This document shows, in pieces, positions 11,361 to 22,213 of a DNA stretch of 64,000 bases (positions within the stretch are counted from its first letter, which is position 1; each line of letters opens with the position of its first letter). Under the pieces are notes generated by a model. That model worked only from the letters and a program-made list of their open reading frames with translations, was not told the origin of the DNA and made no database searches. The DNA is taken from NCBI GenBank assembly GCA_001630475.1, contig KV419416.1, forward strand, positions 382,477 through 446,476, written 5' to 3'. This DNA is from Sistotremastrum niveocremeum HHB9708 (taxonomy: Eukaryota > Basidiomycota > Agaricomycetes > Sistotremastrales > Sistotremastraceae). The translations under genes were made by a program, and so were the position numbers.

Positions 11361-12211
11361 GGTTCCTTACCTTGGCTATCCGTTAAGTCCTTCAAATTTA
11401 TCTTCGTGTTCATTTTGCTTCGTTGAGCCCAGCGTCTAATCTCGACGTGATCACGTTGAGTTTTCAAACTCCGACGTACGCCTTTTCGACTTCGTTTACT
11501 CTCGCCGTCTCGAACATCCACATCGTATTCAACGTCATTCTTTACGTCCTCGACATCCAATATATCTATATAACACTCCTTCGACATGCCAGCCCGCTCC
11601 CATCGCGTTCTCACGCATCGCCCGAATGTCCCCATCCAGCCTCGACATCGCCGACGCACTCGAAATGGGCACCGACACTCCTTATTTTTCGACATTCGCA
11701 GTTGACATCTCGATTCACAATGCTCAGTCATCCTCTTACTCATCTTTCCCACATGCTCCGACGTCATTCCCTTACAAATGGCTTTATGCTCAAGCTTAAA
11801 CCTCCCCCTTCTCTGGAGGATCCGCCAGCGAAGACCTCGAGCTACTCGCCCATTGGATATTGTGAAAGGACTCCTATCAGACTGTCAAATGCGCGGCTCT
11901 TTTGTATTCAATCATGTTGCTTCGCACCCTCCTGTAGTCACTCATGTAGGCCTTGGCCAGGCCAAACTCTCTCACAGATTTTCATTGGTTAGTTACTGCA
12001 TTCGAAATACTATAAGTACATGCATGTATTGACCGATTTAAAGTACCAATCCAATCCCTCTCTCTACTGCTAAAACTTGTCTGAACTCGAAAATCAACAA
12101 AACTCCTTTTATTCTTTCTCATCCTTGGTTCACATCTTGTCGGCCCCAGTGTCGAATTCTTGGTTTGAGTCGTCTACGGACTTCTCGGTCAGCTTAACAG
12201 CTAGACTTACA
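11356..12211 (+). repeat. 3' LTR
   Basis: An 856-bp LTR with TG/CA ends, followed by CGTCT (12212-12216), which matches the bases before the 5' LTR. A purine-rich stretch (GACGAGGGGA) lies immediately upstream. Confidence 0.92.
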
Positions 12212-12405
12212 CGTCTGACTGCCGGCTTTCGTAAATTATCGCGCAGAAAGGTTTGGGTCTGGAATGGAGTATGTACGTGTGACTCTAATAGGGGAACATT
12301 ACGAACGTACAGCTTTCAAAACAGCAACCACCGAGCAAATCGTGAGAGGGGAGGGAGAGCCTGTGCTGCTGAGCGGGTTATACCCTCGATATTCAGTCCA
12401 AAATA

Positions 12406-13530
12406 ATGGCTGGACGCATGTGGAGATCAGCTTCATCATCTAATAACTTGTTACCCACTCACCATTCCGGGTGCAAAATGCCACAGAACGCCAGATCGAA
12501 AGCCTTCCATCCTATGCATCCTAAGGCCCGTGGCCAGGACATACCTCTCATGGTGAATACCTGATACACCATCCATCATGATGACGCGCTAATATGAAGG
12601 TCGCCGGGTTTCTGGATAGGTCAATTCGGTTTGCGTTCACCACTCAAATCAGGGCGAGGCATGTGAGAAATGGATGAGTGCGATGGTGTCTGATAAAGAG
12701 GAAGGAGCTCAGTTCCGAAGTGTCCTGGTATGCAAGCTAGCAGCGCATGGGATGGAGGACTTGTAAGTTCGTCAAAGGCTCACCTCATGGTATCCAAAGC
12801 ATTCTTGGCGCTCGCATCTGCTTTTCCTCCTCCCGACCATCGCACTCTCGTTAGGCTCATTGATGATGTTGTGAACGTGCGATGGCAAAGAAAGTAGTAG
12901 AGTTCTGGACCATCAATGCATCAAACAACGGTAAGTGGAGGCAGTCCCTAGATACGGTTTTCTCTGATCTGATTATATCGATATCGATTTGTGGTCTTGA
13001 AAGGAGCGATAGTTCTGGTCAGGAGGATATTTTGTAATAAAGTTGAAGAAGATTTCAGAATGTGAGTCGTACATTTGTAGAACCGCTAATACCGAGGGCA
13101 TCGGTCGGCACCCACCAGCTCTGGAGCTCGACTCCAGCTGGGCAATACAATCGTGTTACTCACAATTTTGCCGTAATGAGTAGGTAATAGCGCCGACCTT
13201 TGCTCTGGCAAATTCGTTGGTTTAGTGGGCTTGGAACTCACGGTCTAATACTGACAGGAGCTCTTTTCTAGGCAGCTCTCACTTGAACATGTGGAAAGGT
13301 GTTCAGCATCAGTCTCAATCCGGAGGACCTACGAGCTTGTTGTCTTCGATATCGCGAGGCGTGTCAAGTTTTCATTTCCATGGCCTTCGGCACCTGACAT
13401 TGTCGCATCAACCCCCAAAGAAACAGCCAATCTCAGGATACTCCATCTGGTCCCCGAGTCCAGAGGGATGTACGTTAAAGTGGTCTGCACTTTGGTTGAA
13501 AACTTGAAATCCACTTCTGGCTCGCTATGA
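12406..13530 (+). CDS. Unrecognised intron-rich gene of the giant element, possibly frame-broken
   Basis: Two stretches with clean splice sites lie here. The first starts with ATG at 12406 and uses exons 12406-12552, 12600-12662, 12713-12762 and 12855 onward, with segments such as AFHPMHPKARGQDIPL and RSIRFAFTTQIRARHF. It ends in stops near 12895. The second can start with ATG at 12882 and uses 12882-12930, 13004-13061, 13119-13172 and 13272-13530 (123 aa), ending with segments such as ILHLVPESRGMYVKVVCTL. They overlap near 12882-12900 in different frames. I think they were one gene with a frame change there, but two short genes or a missed intron are possible. No family is recognised. The position next to the LTR insertion, on the transposase strand, suggests an element gene. 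Confidence 0.5.
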
Positions 13531-13761
13531 GAGGAGTTGACTTGCGAATTGAGGCACACGGGCGAGGTCACTGGAGACGAAATGCCCGATGTGGTAGGGC
13601 TCGGCGTTTGCAGAGTGTCCTGTAGCCTCTACCGTTGGGCTTGGTATCGCAAGGTTCGTTCTCTGTTTTGCGAAGAAACGTGTAGCGTGATCGATGTTCT
13701 CTGTTCGTTCAGTTTGGTTTTGGTTCCGTTAACGTTGACGTTGAGGCTGGAGCTCTCTAGA

Positions 13762-15771
13762 ATGGCATACCGACCCACCGTGAGTGCATGCTGGACAGAA
13801 CGAAAAGACATCTCAGCGGTGCTAGAGATGGTTCACCGTTTGCAATTAGGTAAACCCCCAGACGTTGTCGAGTGATGTCTGCAGGTGATGGGACTCTGGA
13901 TTCTGAGGCGTGGACCCAGAGTTGGTGCGAAATCGTAGAGTGAAGCTACAGGTTTCATTGCCGAGACGCTCGCTAATCATCGACCCTCCCTAGACGTTTT
14001 TAAGTACTCACCTATAGCCATGGATGGGAGGGATACTCGCGATACGATGCTATAATGACCCTAGACCTCATCCTGTTCCTGCACAGTCATGGTACTGGCT
14101 ACCCGGACGACAAATGGCGGCGCTGGAATCCTAAATGTTCACGTTCATGGCCTCCGGCTGATTTTGAGCTTGGAGAGCTTTTGGGGTGGATGAGGTGAGT
14201 TTATTGTCACTAAGGTCAGAGGAATATATCAATTCACCGTGTCTGTAGAAGTCATTCACGACCTCTAGTTCGACTGTTTGGTGCGTGGGTGCGTCAAATT
14301 TTCATGTCAGCGTTAAGAGTCGCGGCCCTGAACAGTGAACAGCACGTCATCCACCAGCTTCTATATGTGCTGTTGGGCGCTCGTGGTGTGTACCACTGAC
14401 TGAACTCACTGATAACGTCCGATGCCAGAAGCAGGAGGTCTCACACATGCTTGTGCCAGGCGGTAAGCAGGGATCCTTTTCAAAAATAGGAAGGTATAGT
14501 AATGACTGCACCTTCAAGTCACGGGACGGGAATACACGTCAAGGTGCAACAATGGTCTCGATGAGTGAGAGTACTCAGCTCGATGAGCTTCATCTGAGGA
14601 TTGTGTGTCTGGACTGCAGTCGGTCGGTTTCAATCCCCGCACAGATTTTGGTCCTCGTCCACAGCCGTGGTCACAGCGTGCTCATCGTTTGGTATCCATC
14701 TAGCTTATGGATCCTACTAATGCTGAGGCCGATCTCTACTGGGCTGCAATCGTCGCTGGTTATGAAAATCGCCTGAATAGAAGACTGGCCATCCGTGTTC
14801 ATAAAGCAGAGAGCGAACGACAAGCGGTCACGACGGCCAGGGTAACCCCCAAAGCAAAACGTTCTCATGCCGGCGGAAAAAAGTCAGTATGGCATAGTTC
14901 TGATGTCTGGCTTACTCATGTATCAACGATTCTTTGGTGTTAGAGTGGGGACGGACTCCCGAGAGAAGGGCTCTGCCCGAGCAAAGAAACGGTGGATTTA
15001 CCAATGGTTGGAGAATGTGCATCACGAGCGGCTCCGTAAGCCCAGGTGCCTCTGTGCGGGAGACCTCCAGCTCACATTCTTTCAAGAAGAGCTCTCGATA
15101 AGGGGCGACGCTCCGGACACTGATCGTGTTGAGCCGAATCCGGGAGTACCAGGTGCGGAGAACGGTAAGCAGAGATGAGAAGTTGTGCGTGTCGCCTTGC
15201 GTGTGGCTCATGTATTGTGAAAGGACTTCTGCCAGGGGCCGATTCTGGTTTCAAACAGAACATCGGTGAGGGTCACTCTTCGGCAGAGAGGTGCCAATTC
15301 ACAATGATATGCTTGACCAGGGGAGCCGCAGGATGTATTGCTCAGCTATCGAAAGCGCAATATGATTGCGCTGCCGGGATCGTCAGGTACGGTTTCGGTT
15401 CGAGGAGAGGGTTTTCCGGTGACTGACCTGAGTACACGTTCTAAATGATAGGCAGAGGAAGTGGTTCATCAAAACCTGGCGACCAGATTGAGGACTGCGG
15501 AGGAAGCAGCTCGGAATCTGCGGTCTCCCCTTCCCAAAGTCAGTTCGCCTGGGCAAGGCAAGAGATCAGCAAAATCACAAACCCGTTGCGGTCGATTGGA
15601 TTGAGAGATCGTCCACGGCCAGAGTATGAATGCGCACGGTCGCTGGATGGGTTCTTGTGGATGACCATATTGCACGCAGTTAGGCTGCGGGGGTGGGTTG
15701 CTTTAGAGCAGCGTGCATTCCCATTTCGCCAACGAACCTCTGGGGATAGAATGAGTGTGCAGACTGTTTAG
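13762..15771 (+). CDS. Unrecognised 13-exon gene of the giant element (448 aa)
   Basis: Thirteen exons join in frame: 13762-13849, 13885-13939, 14018-14194, 14249-14387, 14429-14462, 14519-14564, 14620-14650, 14704-14882, 14944-15035, 15087-15164, 15224-15265, 15321-15386 and 15452-15771. Most introns are 51-65 nt with GT-AG ends. The first is only 35 nt and another is 41 nt, so the 5' part of the model is less certain. The product begins MAYRPTVSACW. A helical, aromatic-rich region follows (HSHGTGYPDDKW, SRSWPPADF), then a basic stretch (RVTPKAKRS, ARAKKRW), a serine/acidic linker and a conserved-looking C-terminus (RSLDGFLWMTILHAVRLRGW). No enzyme motif or transmembrane segment is seen and no family is recognised. 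Many phase-consistent junctions argue that it is real. It follows the 12.4-13.5 kb gene on the same strand. Confidence 0.6.
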
Positions 15772-16195
15772 CATGGCTCTGATATGCTATACCACGCACA
15801 CTCGGTCTTACTTGGTTTGGATTCGAAGTGCGAACGCTGGGGAATTCTATAAAAGACATCGCTGGTCAGCTGAATTTGCGAGTGTTGGTTTTGCAATATT
15901 GACAGCCGTCTCAAACGCAGTGTAGAGACTCCATAATAGCTGTTACTTTTATTTATTGCTGCTTACATAAATAAAAATAAGGCCCTTATCAAAACATGGT
16001 GGGCATGAATTTGACTATTGATCTAGTTTTTGACTCAGAGAAAGGACCCGCACATCGTACAGCCACTCCGCCGCATTCATTGTCAGTTCTTATTTCTCAT
16101 TGGGTTGTTTATTATTTCAGCTACCGTGTATGACTGCCTTCTTGTATTTAGATGCAAAGATGGATACTGAGCATATAAACGATAATACATATTGC
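15772..16195. other. Intergenic, convergent 3' ends
   Basis: Lies between the stop of the + strand 13-exon gene and the stop of the - strand TET/JBP-like gene. It is A+T-rich (around 15940-15990) and presumably holds both 3' ends. Nothing else is seen. Confidence 0.5.
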
Positions 16196-17885
16196 CTACA
16201 CTACTTTGGAAGCTGCCAGCTCGTCTATGCTCATGAAACGAGCAAGACCATCCTGCCAAGTACTCTCGTGTAGGTCAGGTTTTTTCCCATGAATTTGTTC
16301 ATAAGCTTTATCAGTCATCCAACCATGATCCCGATACCTGAATATTCCCCCAGCAGAGTACATAGTGAACACGTATCGCTGTTCTCCCTCCAAGATCTTG
16401 AGATTTTCGTGGGTCAATGCAGCTGACGGAATCATCAGTATACTGCCGTGTTTGGCTTCCAAGAGGACCTTGGCTTCGTGTAGCACTAGGTGCCCTCCAA
16501 CTTGATGGCGAAACACTCCCAGTACAAAAATCAAGCAAAGACCGGATATCAAATTCTTAGTGTCTTTATGGCGAATGGAGACTGCGTTGGGTCCGAAGTT
16601 TTGAGACATGGCGAAGAACGGGCATTGGGGAGCTAATATATCCATAAATTCATTTTCCGGTCTTAAACAAACCGCTTGATGGAGTTCGACGTAATGGGCC
16701 CAAAGGCGGGGAAACCAGTTGCGGAACAGGCCTGTAATGCATTTGAATAAGGGAGAGCATGTCTTTCTGGACGACTCACTCATGGCATATTTGATTATCC
16801 ACCGAACAGCTTCATTGTGCAAGAAGCGGCGCCAGGCCTTGCGGGTCTTCGCCGTCTGGTGAAAGTTGCACGGTTCCTGATGGTCCAAGTATCAAAGATG
16901 TATCAGCGTATAGAGAAAGCGTGCATACTGTTTGCCCGCCACCGAAAGAATATCCATATAAAGCAGACACATAGGCCCCACGCTTATGAGTGGATTTGAG
17001 GGTGCTGAGCTCTTTCTGCAATGCTTCGGCAGCTGCAAGAACCTCGCATAGATATGCATCGACCTTCGCGGAGGTAGGTATTACTGTGCGTAGAGCGAAG
17101 GGACGGTTTTCGCAGTCCATCAGAACGGTGGTATCCCTATGAATAAGGTCAGCAGGAGCTTGGAAAACTTCTGCAGGACTTACTTTTCTTCAATTTCACA
17201 GACCTCGTAGTCAGGAAACTCACTCATGAACTTGGGAAGACGATTGGAAGGGACTTTGGGCATGCTGGTGATACCCAAGTATCCACTCTGCGTTCGCCTG
17301 GACGTCCCGATATCGAATTCCGTCTGAAAGACCTTCTCCGCTTGGGCGATATGCATCAGCTCTTTGTTGGAATGAAGGGCCTCGTCCTTCTTATTTCTTT
17401 TTCGGATCTGATTGCTGGCCGGAGGTGGGGGCTTAGCCCAGGCTTTGCGAGGGTCCAGGGAATAGGGAGCTGGCATGCGAGAATCACTCTGCTCTGGAGA
17501 TAGGATTAGTGGTGCAAGGTGAGAAAGCAGCATCGACACGAACGCACTTCGCTTGTTTGAAGGCGGTGCCAGATCTTGATTCTCAAATTGGCCGTCGAAA
17601 GGTTGCAGTTCGCCTGGAACTATAGTGAGCAGGATGGGGAAAGGGATGGCTGATTATGCACCTTCTGGTAATATATTGTCCTCAGAAGTTTCCATTTCAC
17701 CTGGCTCATCAACGAGATGATTGGCAATGTCGAACTCCGGGATATTGTAAAGCTCCGGGCTGTGCTTGAACACGCCGCCAAATTCTCGATTGGAACGAAG
17801 CTGCGTGAGATCATGTAGGTAGGCATGCATGAGACGGGTAGTAATAACAGATACTCACCAGACGACGGACAAAGATTTCCTCCAT
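16196..17885 (-). CDS. TET/JBP-like 2-oxoglutarate/Fe(II) dioxygenase
   Basis: Seven exons from high to low coordinate (17859-17885, 17662-17800, 17548-17613, 17184-17493, 16929-17136, 16780-16876, 16196-16731) encode 460 aa. Introns are 47-58 nt and every junction keeps phase. The N-terminal third is low-complexity. The double-stranded beta-helix half has the family signature YGYSFGGGQ, then NFGPNAVSIRHKD with iron ligands H337 and D339. GGHLVLHEAK, ILIP-like ILMIPSAALTHEN with ligand H390, and GEQRYVFTMYSAGGIFRYRDHG with the 2-oxoglutarate-binding R401 follow. This pattern matches the fungal TET/JBP relatives expanded in agaricomycetes, which oxidise 5-methylcytosine (or thymine, in JBP). 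All catalytic residues are present. One 48-nt intron (16732-16779) is a multiple of three; splicing it restores the family block, so I removed it. It is cargo in the giant element. An AlkB-type enzyme is a less likely alternative. Confidence 0.78.
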
Positions 17886-19044
17886 ATACAAAAGCTTTGG
17901 ATGGATTCCACGTTCCGGGAATCCGCACCCAGAGTCGGATAAGCGGGACTCGAGGTCGAAAAGGAGGGGAACTGCTGGACCGGTTGAGTCAAGGAACGAG
18001 AAGTGGAGAGAGTCAGGCGAAGAATGAGGATGAAGCGTGAGAGACAGATGGATTGGGAGCGGAGCGTAGGGTAGCGTACAGAGCGGGATACAAAGATATG
18101 ATGTCCTAGGTAGCGCGATAGCCTGCTTTATATGCGAAATTAGACCTTAACTGAAGACACGACCGAGCGTACGATATGTGTCATGCCTCGCGTCCTCTAC
18201 GGCCTCATTTTCCATTCCTCTCCAATTCCTAACCTTCATTAACTACCTCTCTCGCCTTCTGTCTATATTTCCTGACTCCCAGCCTCGTTGGTCTAGCGTG
18301 TGTGGGTTGCGGCCGCGTCGGCTGGCTCAGTACGCCTGAGTTCCTCTCGCCCGATCAAACATGAGGCTTGCTGACCCGTTCTAGGCTGATAGCGATGGAG
18401 GTAAGTGTGTGGTAAGAGCGATGGGATTGGTTGAGGGAGTGCAAAGACGGGCCCGAGAACGAGAGATGGCGTATAGCAGGTGTTGGTGAAGTGAACGTGA
18501 TTGCGTTGAAATTAAGCGCGCGTGACGCAATCGTGAGGCTTCCGTAGCCTTGCTTTAACTTGGGAGTTATCAATATGACATCTGACTTGTACTATATATA
18601 GCTATAGTACACCAATATATGTTATGACTATCAATATGTGCTACAAGAGCGACATCAGGAACGAGTTGGTCGACGAGAAGACAGCAAGCGCCGAAGATAA
18701 TATCGCGGTCGATTCGGAAACGAGATTGGGACAGACGCACCATGAGCTTGAGACTGTTGGCGATCGCACGAGGTTGGGGGAGATCATGTTGGGATGACAC
18801 GCAAGCTATCGGAGAAGACCAGGAGAAGAATAGATGAGTGACTGGAAGCATAGAGATTCAGTAAAGGAAACGCACCCTTGAGTATCAACATGCCTCATCA
18901 CACCACATTAGTTCCATTGCTTATTTCGACCAAAAACAGCACCTGAGATCGAGAGGTTCGTTGGAGGGCGAGAAGAAGAGGGGGGGGGGTTGATGAGAGA
19001 GTGATTCGAGCACGATTCCTTCAGGTCGATACGGCGTCTGAGAT
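17886..19044. other. Upstream region of the TET/JBP-like gene, no gene seen
   Basis: No convincing coding region. About 17940-18080 resembles a second stretch at about 24900-25030 (both contain the segment AGATGGATTGGGAG near matching repeats), suggesting a duplicated promoter or flank. A tRNA-like stretch near 18290-18370 was considered and rejected. A G run occurs near 18980. Confidence 0.4.
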
Positions 19045-19052
19045 GGCGAGAT

Positions 19053-19561
19053 TAGTGTTCTGAGGTCCAGTCACAACTGGACTTTTGTCCCCCGGAGGGT
19101 GCGACTGGCAACTGCCGGTCCGGTTGCTGTCCAAAATTTGGCGTGACTGGCAACTGCAACTGCGGTTGCGGTCTGGCAACCGGTCACAGCTGCGACCAGT
19201 TGCGCAACCAGTCATGGCCACTTTTTCCAGTCACAACTGGTCTTTTATTAATATTTTAATCATTATTATATTATATATACTGTATATACACCTCATATGA
19301 TGTGGTACATGCATATAGAGTCCAATATATACCAGATATGTCACCATAAACACCCATTTGAGACCCAAAATACCCTCTGGGTACCCTGGTTGGGGACCCT
19401 TAAGGGTCCTTGGTTGCGACCACGGTCACGACCGGTCATGACTGCGGTTGCCGGTTGCCTGATTTTCCAAGATCCTAGGCAACCGGCAACTGCGGTCCGG
19501 TCACAGTCCGGTCACGACTGCCGGTTGCCACCGGTCACGGCAACTGGACCTTGGAACACTA
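19053..19561. mobile_element. hAT-type MITE 1
   Basis: A 509-bp non-coding element with ends TAGTGTTC and GAACACTA, flanked by the exact 8-bp duplication GGCGAGAT (19045-19052 and 19562-19569). An 8-bp duplication and TAG-type ends point to hAT. Most of the interior is imperfect copies of CAACTG/ACCGGTCAC-like units in both orientations, around a short A+T-rich core near 19250-19300. Confidence 0.85.
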
Positions 19562-19569
19562 GGCGAGAT

Positions 19570-20971
19570 GAATGGGGCAAACGTGACTGGAGGACGAATG
19601 TGATGATTTGAGAGTCGGCGAGTCGAGAAAAGGGCAAAATGATGTTGAGAATAGATTTCTGAAATGAAGGCTGAATTCTGGTCCATGCGTGCGGCACCGG
19701 GAACGCGAGGGTCGACGTGAATGTCTTTGACTCATGGGAAAACGAGGTTCGAGAGGGACCGGAACGTGGACTTTGAGTTTTGAACCGAAAACAAGTAGCA
19801 GTTTTGGCGTCGGAATCCAGGACTGTGAATGAGGTAAGCGTGAAGTTGAAATAATAAAGAATATGAACTTAACGACTACGAAGAGTCATCAGACTCTACG
19901 AGTCCATCAGACTCTACGAGTCCATCAGCCCTCCTTGATCTGCAGTATATGGCCTACGAATAAAAGCTAAGGGATTATCAGTACGATCACTAGATAGGTT
20001 TTGTGACAAGACCAATTTTCAGGATCTCTTGAATCCGATTCCGATTCATACTGTTCCGTGCCGCTCTAAAAAGATCATATTTTCCAGCATGAGTTCATTT
20101 TGTTGATGAACGTGTAACAGGGGGGCAAGAAAATGAGCATATATATAGACGGCATAGATTCTGCAAATGACTCACAGGACGATAAGGGTGGACGGCTGTA
20201 ACTGAGAAGCATGGGGATTAAAGTCCCTTGCGCTTGGCCAATGTAAGGTATGAAAAAGGGGCTCTCCTCGATTCACAAGCCTTGAGGCAAACCGGCTGCT
20301 CTCAGCTCATGAACAAGGAGAAGCCCAAAGTAGAGATTGAGCCCAAACAAACTCAAATAGCCCCGGACGCGGCATCACGTGCCAAACTTGATCACATGAC
20401 TGCACGTACTGAGAGATGCTTACAGAGGCATCTCGTTCCTGTCAGCCCGGTCTGCGAAAGCAAATTAAACAAGATACCTATGTCAAACTCCAACTGCGCA
20501 GTTTTAGTAGCACAAGACAAATTGTTCCCACTCTCTAATTGACCAAGTAACATATTCTATGGTCATGTTCTTCAACAAAATACAATTTATAAGTTGACCG
20601 GTGTGGTGACTTTGGTGACTTTGACATCATACAATATCAGCAGTATTACGAGATTACCTGGCCGTCATGACAGTTGGCACTGGAGCTCTAACCAAGTCAC
20701 AGACTTGAAAGGATGGAACAACTTGGGAAGGAAGGAAGGGAAGGAAACAAAAGGGATAAGTGGGGCAGAACGGACGAGTGGAAGGAATGAAAGGTTATTT
20801 GTAGGAGTGCGGCCGGGCAAAAAGATGGTTGTGAAAGGCACACACACACACACGACCGCAACGAAGGATTACTGCGTCGCCGGGGAAAAAGGTTGCGACG
20901 AGGCATGTCAAAGAATATAAAGAACAGGGGCCTTTCGAATAAAGGAAAGAAGCACAAGGGTGGTGAGCGAC
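19570..20971. other. Non-coding stretch with small repeats
   Basis: No supported gene. An 18-bp unit (CATCAGACTCTACGAGTC) is repeated two to three times near 19888-19928, and a short CA repeat lies at 20839-20853. Frames here are short and lack splice or family support. Confidence 0.45.
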
Positions 20972-22099
20972 TCATACTGAAGACGTTTCACAAACGGAGG
21001 TCGCCGAAAGCAACTCTGGATCTGCCGGGGGCCCTTCTGGGCTCGACAATACAGCGCTCTCCTCTCCTGGCACCTCGCAGAGGTTGCGAGGCCTACGCGC
21101 AAAAATCATTGCGCTCCGGAATGTACTGCCGACAGGCCTGATGGCATTGTACATTATAGACATTGCTGTTTGTAAAACCGTCAAAGCCGAGCAGATGGCT
21201 GTGACTTGTGGGAGGGCCAGCCACAAAACGGTGTGCAGTGATGAGTGGGTTGCGTACAAGATCACAAATGCAAGGAGCGCGACGGAATAGAGGCCGGCGG
21301 AGACCATGAAAGTGCGAGCAAGGAAGATGTATTCCGCCTCGATCTCCTTGTCAGTGGCGTTCTCGGCCACCATGGGATGGGATGCCAAAGGGCTCGTTGC
21401 GATGCTTTGCCGGAATAAGTTGTACCGAGAGAGCAGCGCGGCGACGAGCCGTTCATGTTGTCGCAGGAGGAAAACTGAAATGGCCACAGCACAGCCAAGT
21501 CGGTGGATCGCGAAAATGATGAAAAAGGCCATCCAGAATCCTGATTCCGCACGCGAGAGCTTGGCTGCAGGTCCAGCGAGGACATGCACCACTGGTACTC
21601 CACATGCTATGCCACAGACTATCACAATTGTGGGCAATATCATGAATTTCGCATTGCGGGGATCATAATAATGGACAAGATAGAGTCGATGAGTGATCAG
21701 AGCACCAGAGAGGGCGGTGAGGAGCAGGAAGGTCGCTCCACGAACGGTGCGAATGATTTCGGAGTTCAATGAGAGGAATAATGGGGAGGAGTCGGTGTAG
21801 GTGTAGGGGGAGTTGGGGGCGAAGGTGCTCAACGCACTGAAGGCGGCGCAAAAAAAGTCAACGATGGCCAGGCAAAACATCACGGTGATGATGCCCATAG
21901 AGAGGCGTCCAATAGAAGCGGCATGCTTGCTCTGCTTCTTACGGAGTGACGGAAGCAGGCCCAGCTGTGGAAAAACCGAGAAGCTCAGGCAGCTCAGCCA
22001 GAGCACAACCTCCATCCCAAAAAGTGTGTGAATGGCCACCGCGCCCAGTGCGACGAGTTGACTGGCAGAAAACGGATACGCTATGGGTGGGAAATCCAT
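20972..22099 (-). CDS. Seven-helix integral membrane protein, unrecognised
   Basis: A single uninterrupted frame of 375 aa. About seven hydrophobic segments are visible, near residues 14-38, 70-95, 117-135, 152-175, 187-212, 268-290 and 297-322. The N-terminus would be outside and a polar, proline/serine-rich tail (from about residue 335) would be cytoplasmic. This resembles the large uncharacterised seven-helix families of agaricomycetes, some of them receptor-like. No ligand or G-protein motif can be named. A lack of introns is unusual beside its multi-exon neighbours and could reflect a recent processed copy or simple family history. It lies within the giant transposon, with MITE 2 about 115 bp upstream of its start. 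A small-molecule carrier is less likely, since no charged or repeated halves are seen. Confidence 0.68.
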   Translation of the reverse strand: MDFPPIAYPFSASQLVALGAVAIHTLFGMEVVLWLSCLSFSVFPQLGLLPSLRKKQSKHAASIGRLSMGIITVMFCLAIVDFFCAAFSALSTFAPNSPYTYTDSSPLFLSLNSEIIRTVRGATFLLLTALSGALITHRLYLVHYYDPRNAKFMILPTIVIVCGIACGVPVVHVLAGPAAKLSRAESGFWMAFFIIFAIHRLGCAVAISVFLLRQHERLVAALLSRYNLFRQSIATSPLASHPMVAENATDKEIEAEYIFLARTFMVSAGLYSVALLAFVILYATHSSLHTVLWLALPQVTAICSALTVLQTAMSIMYNAIRPVGSTFRSAMIFARRPRNLCEVPGEESAVLSSPEGPPADPELLSATSVCETSSV

Positions 22100-22213
22100 A
22101 TAATATTATGGGTGGTGGTTCAGAGCTGTGATTGAGTGAAAAAGGGCCAGTAGTAGCCTGAGAGAAGCAATGGGGTGAAAAAACGTGCCCTTCTGAACTC
22201 TTATCCTCAGAAT

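Larger units (their letters stand above)
3763..12211 (+). mobile_element. Ty3/Gypsy LTR retrotransposon, whole-looking and young, nested
   Basis: LTRs beginning TG and ending CA lie at 3763-4657 and 11356-12211. The 5-bp duplication CGTCT flanks them at 3758-3762 and 12212-12216. The order gag, protease, reverse transcriptase, RNase H, integrase with a GPY/F-like tail and no evident chromodomain identifies Ty3/Gypsy. The comparable LTR parts (about 95 bp at each end) are identical, so insertion was recent. It sits inside the giant transposon, downstream of the transposase gene. It looks whole apart from the assembly gap. Confidence 0.9.

Noticed and set aside
18285-18372. tRNA gene
   Set aside because: The outer bases can pair as an acceptor stem and a TGGTCTAGCG A-box-like run is present. 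There is no convincing B box or T-arm and no clean anticodon stem.
19870-19930. CRISPR-like or large tandem array
   Set aside because: Only two to three copies of an 18-bp unit with no spacers; an ordinary short tandem repeat in a eukaryotic genome.
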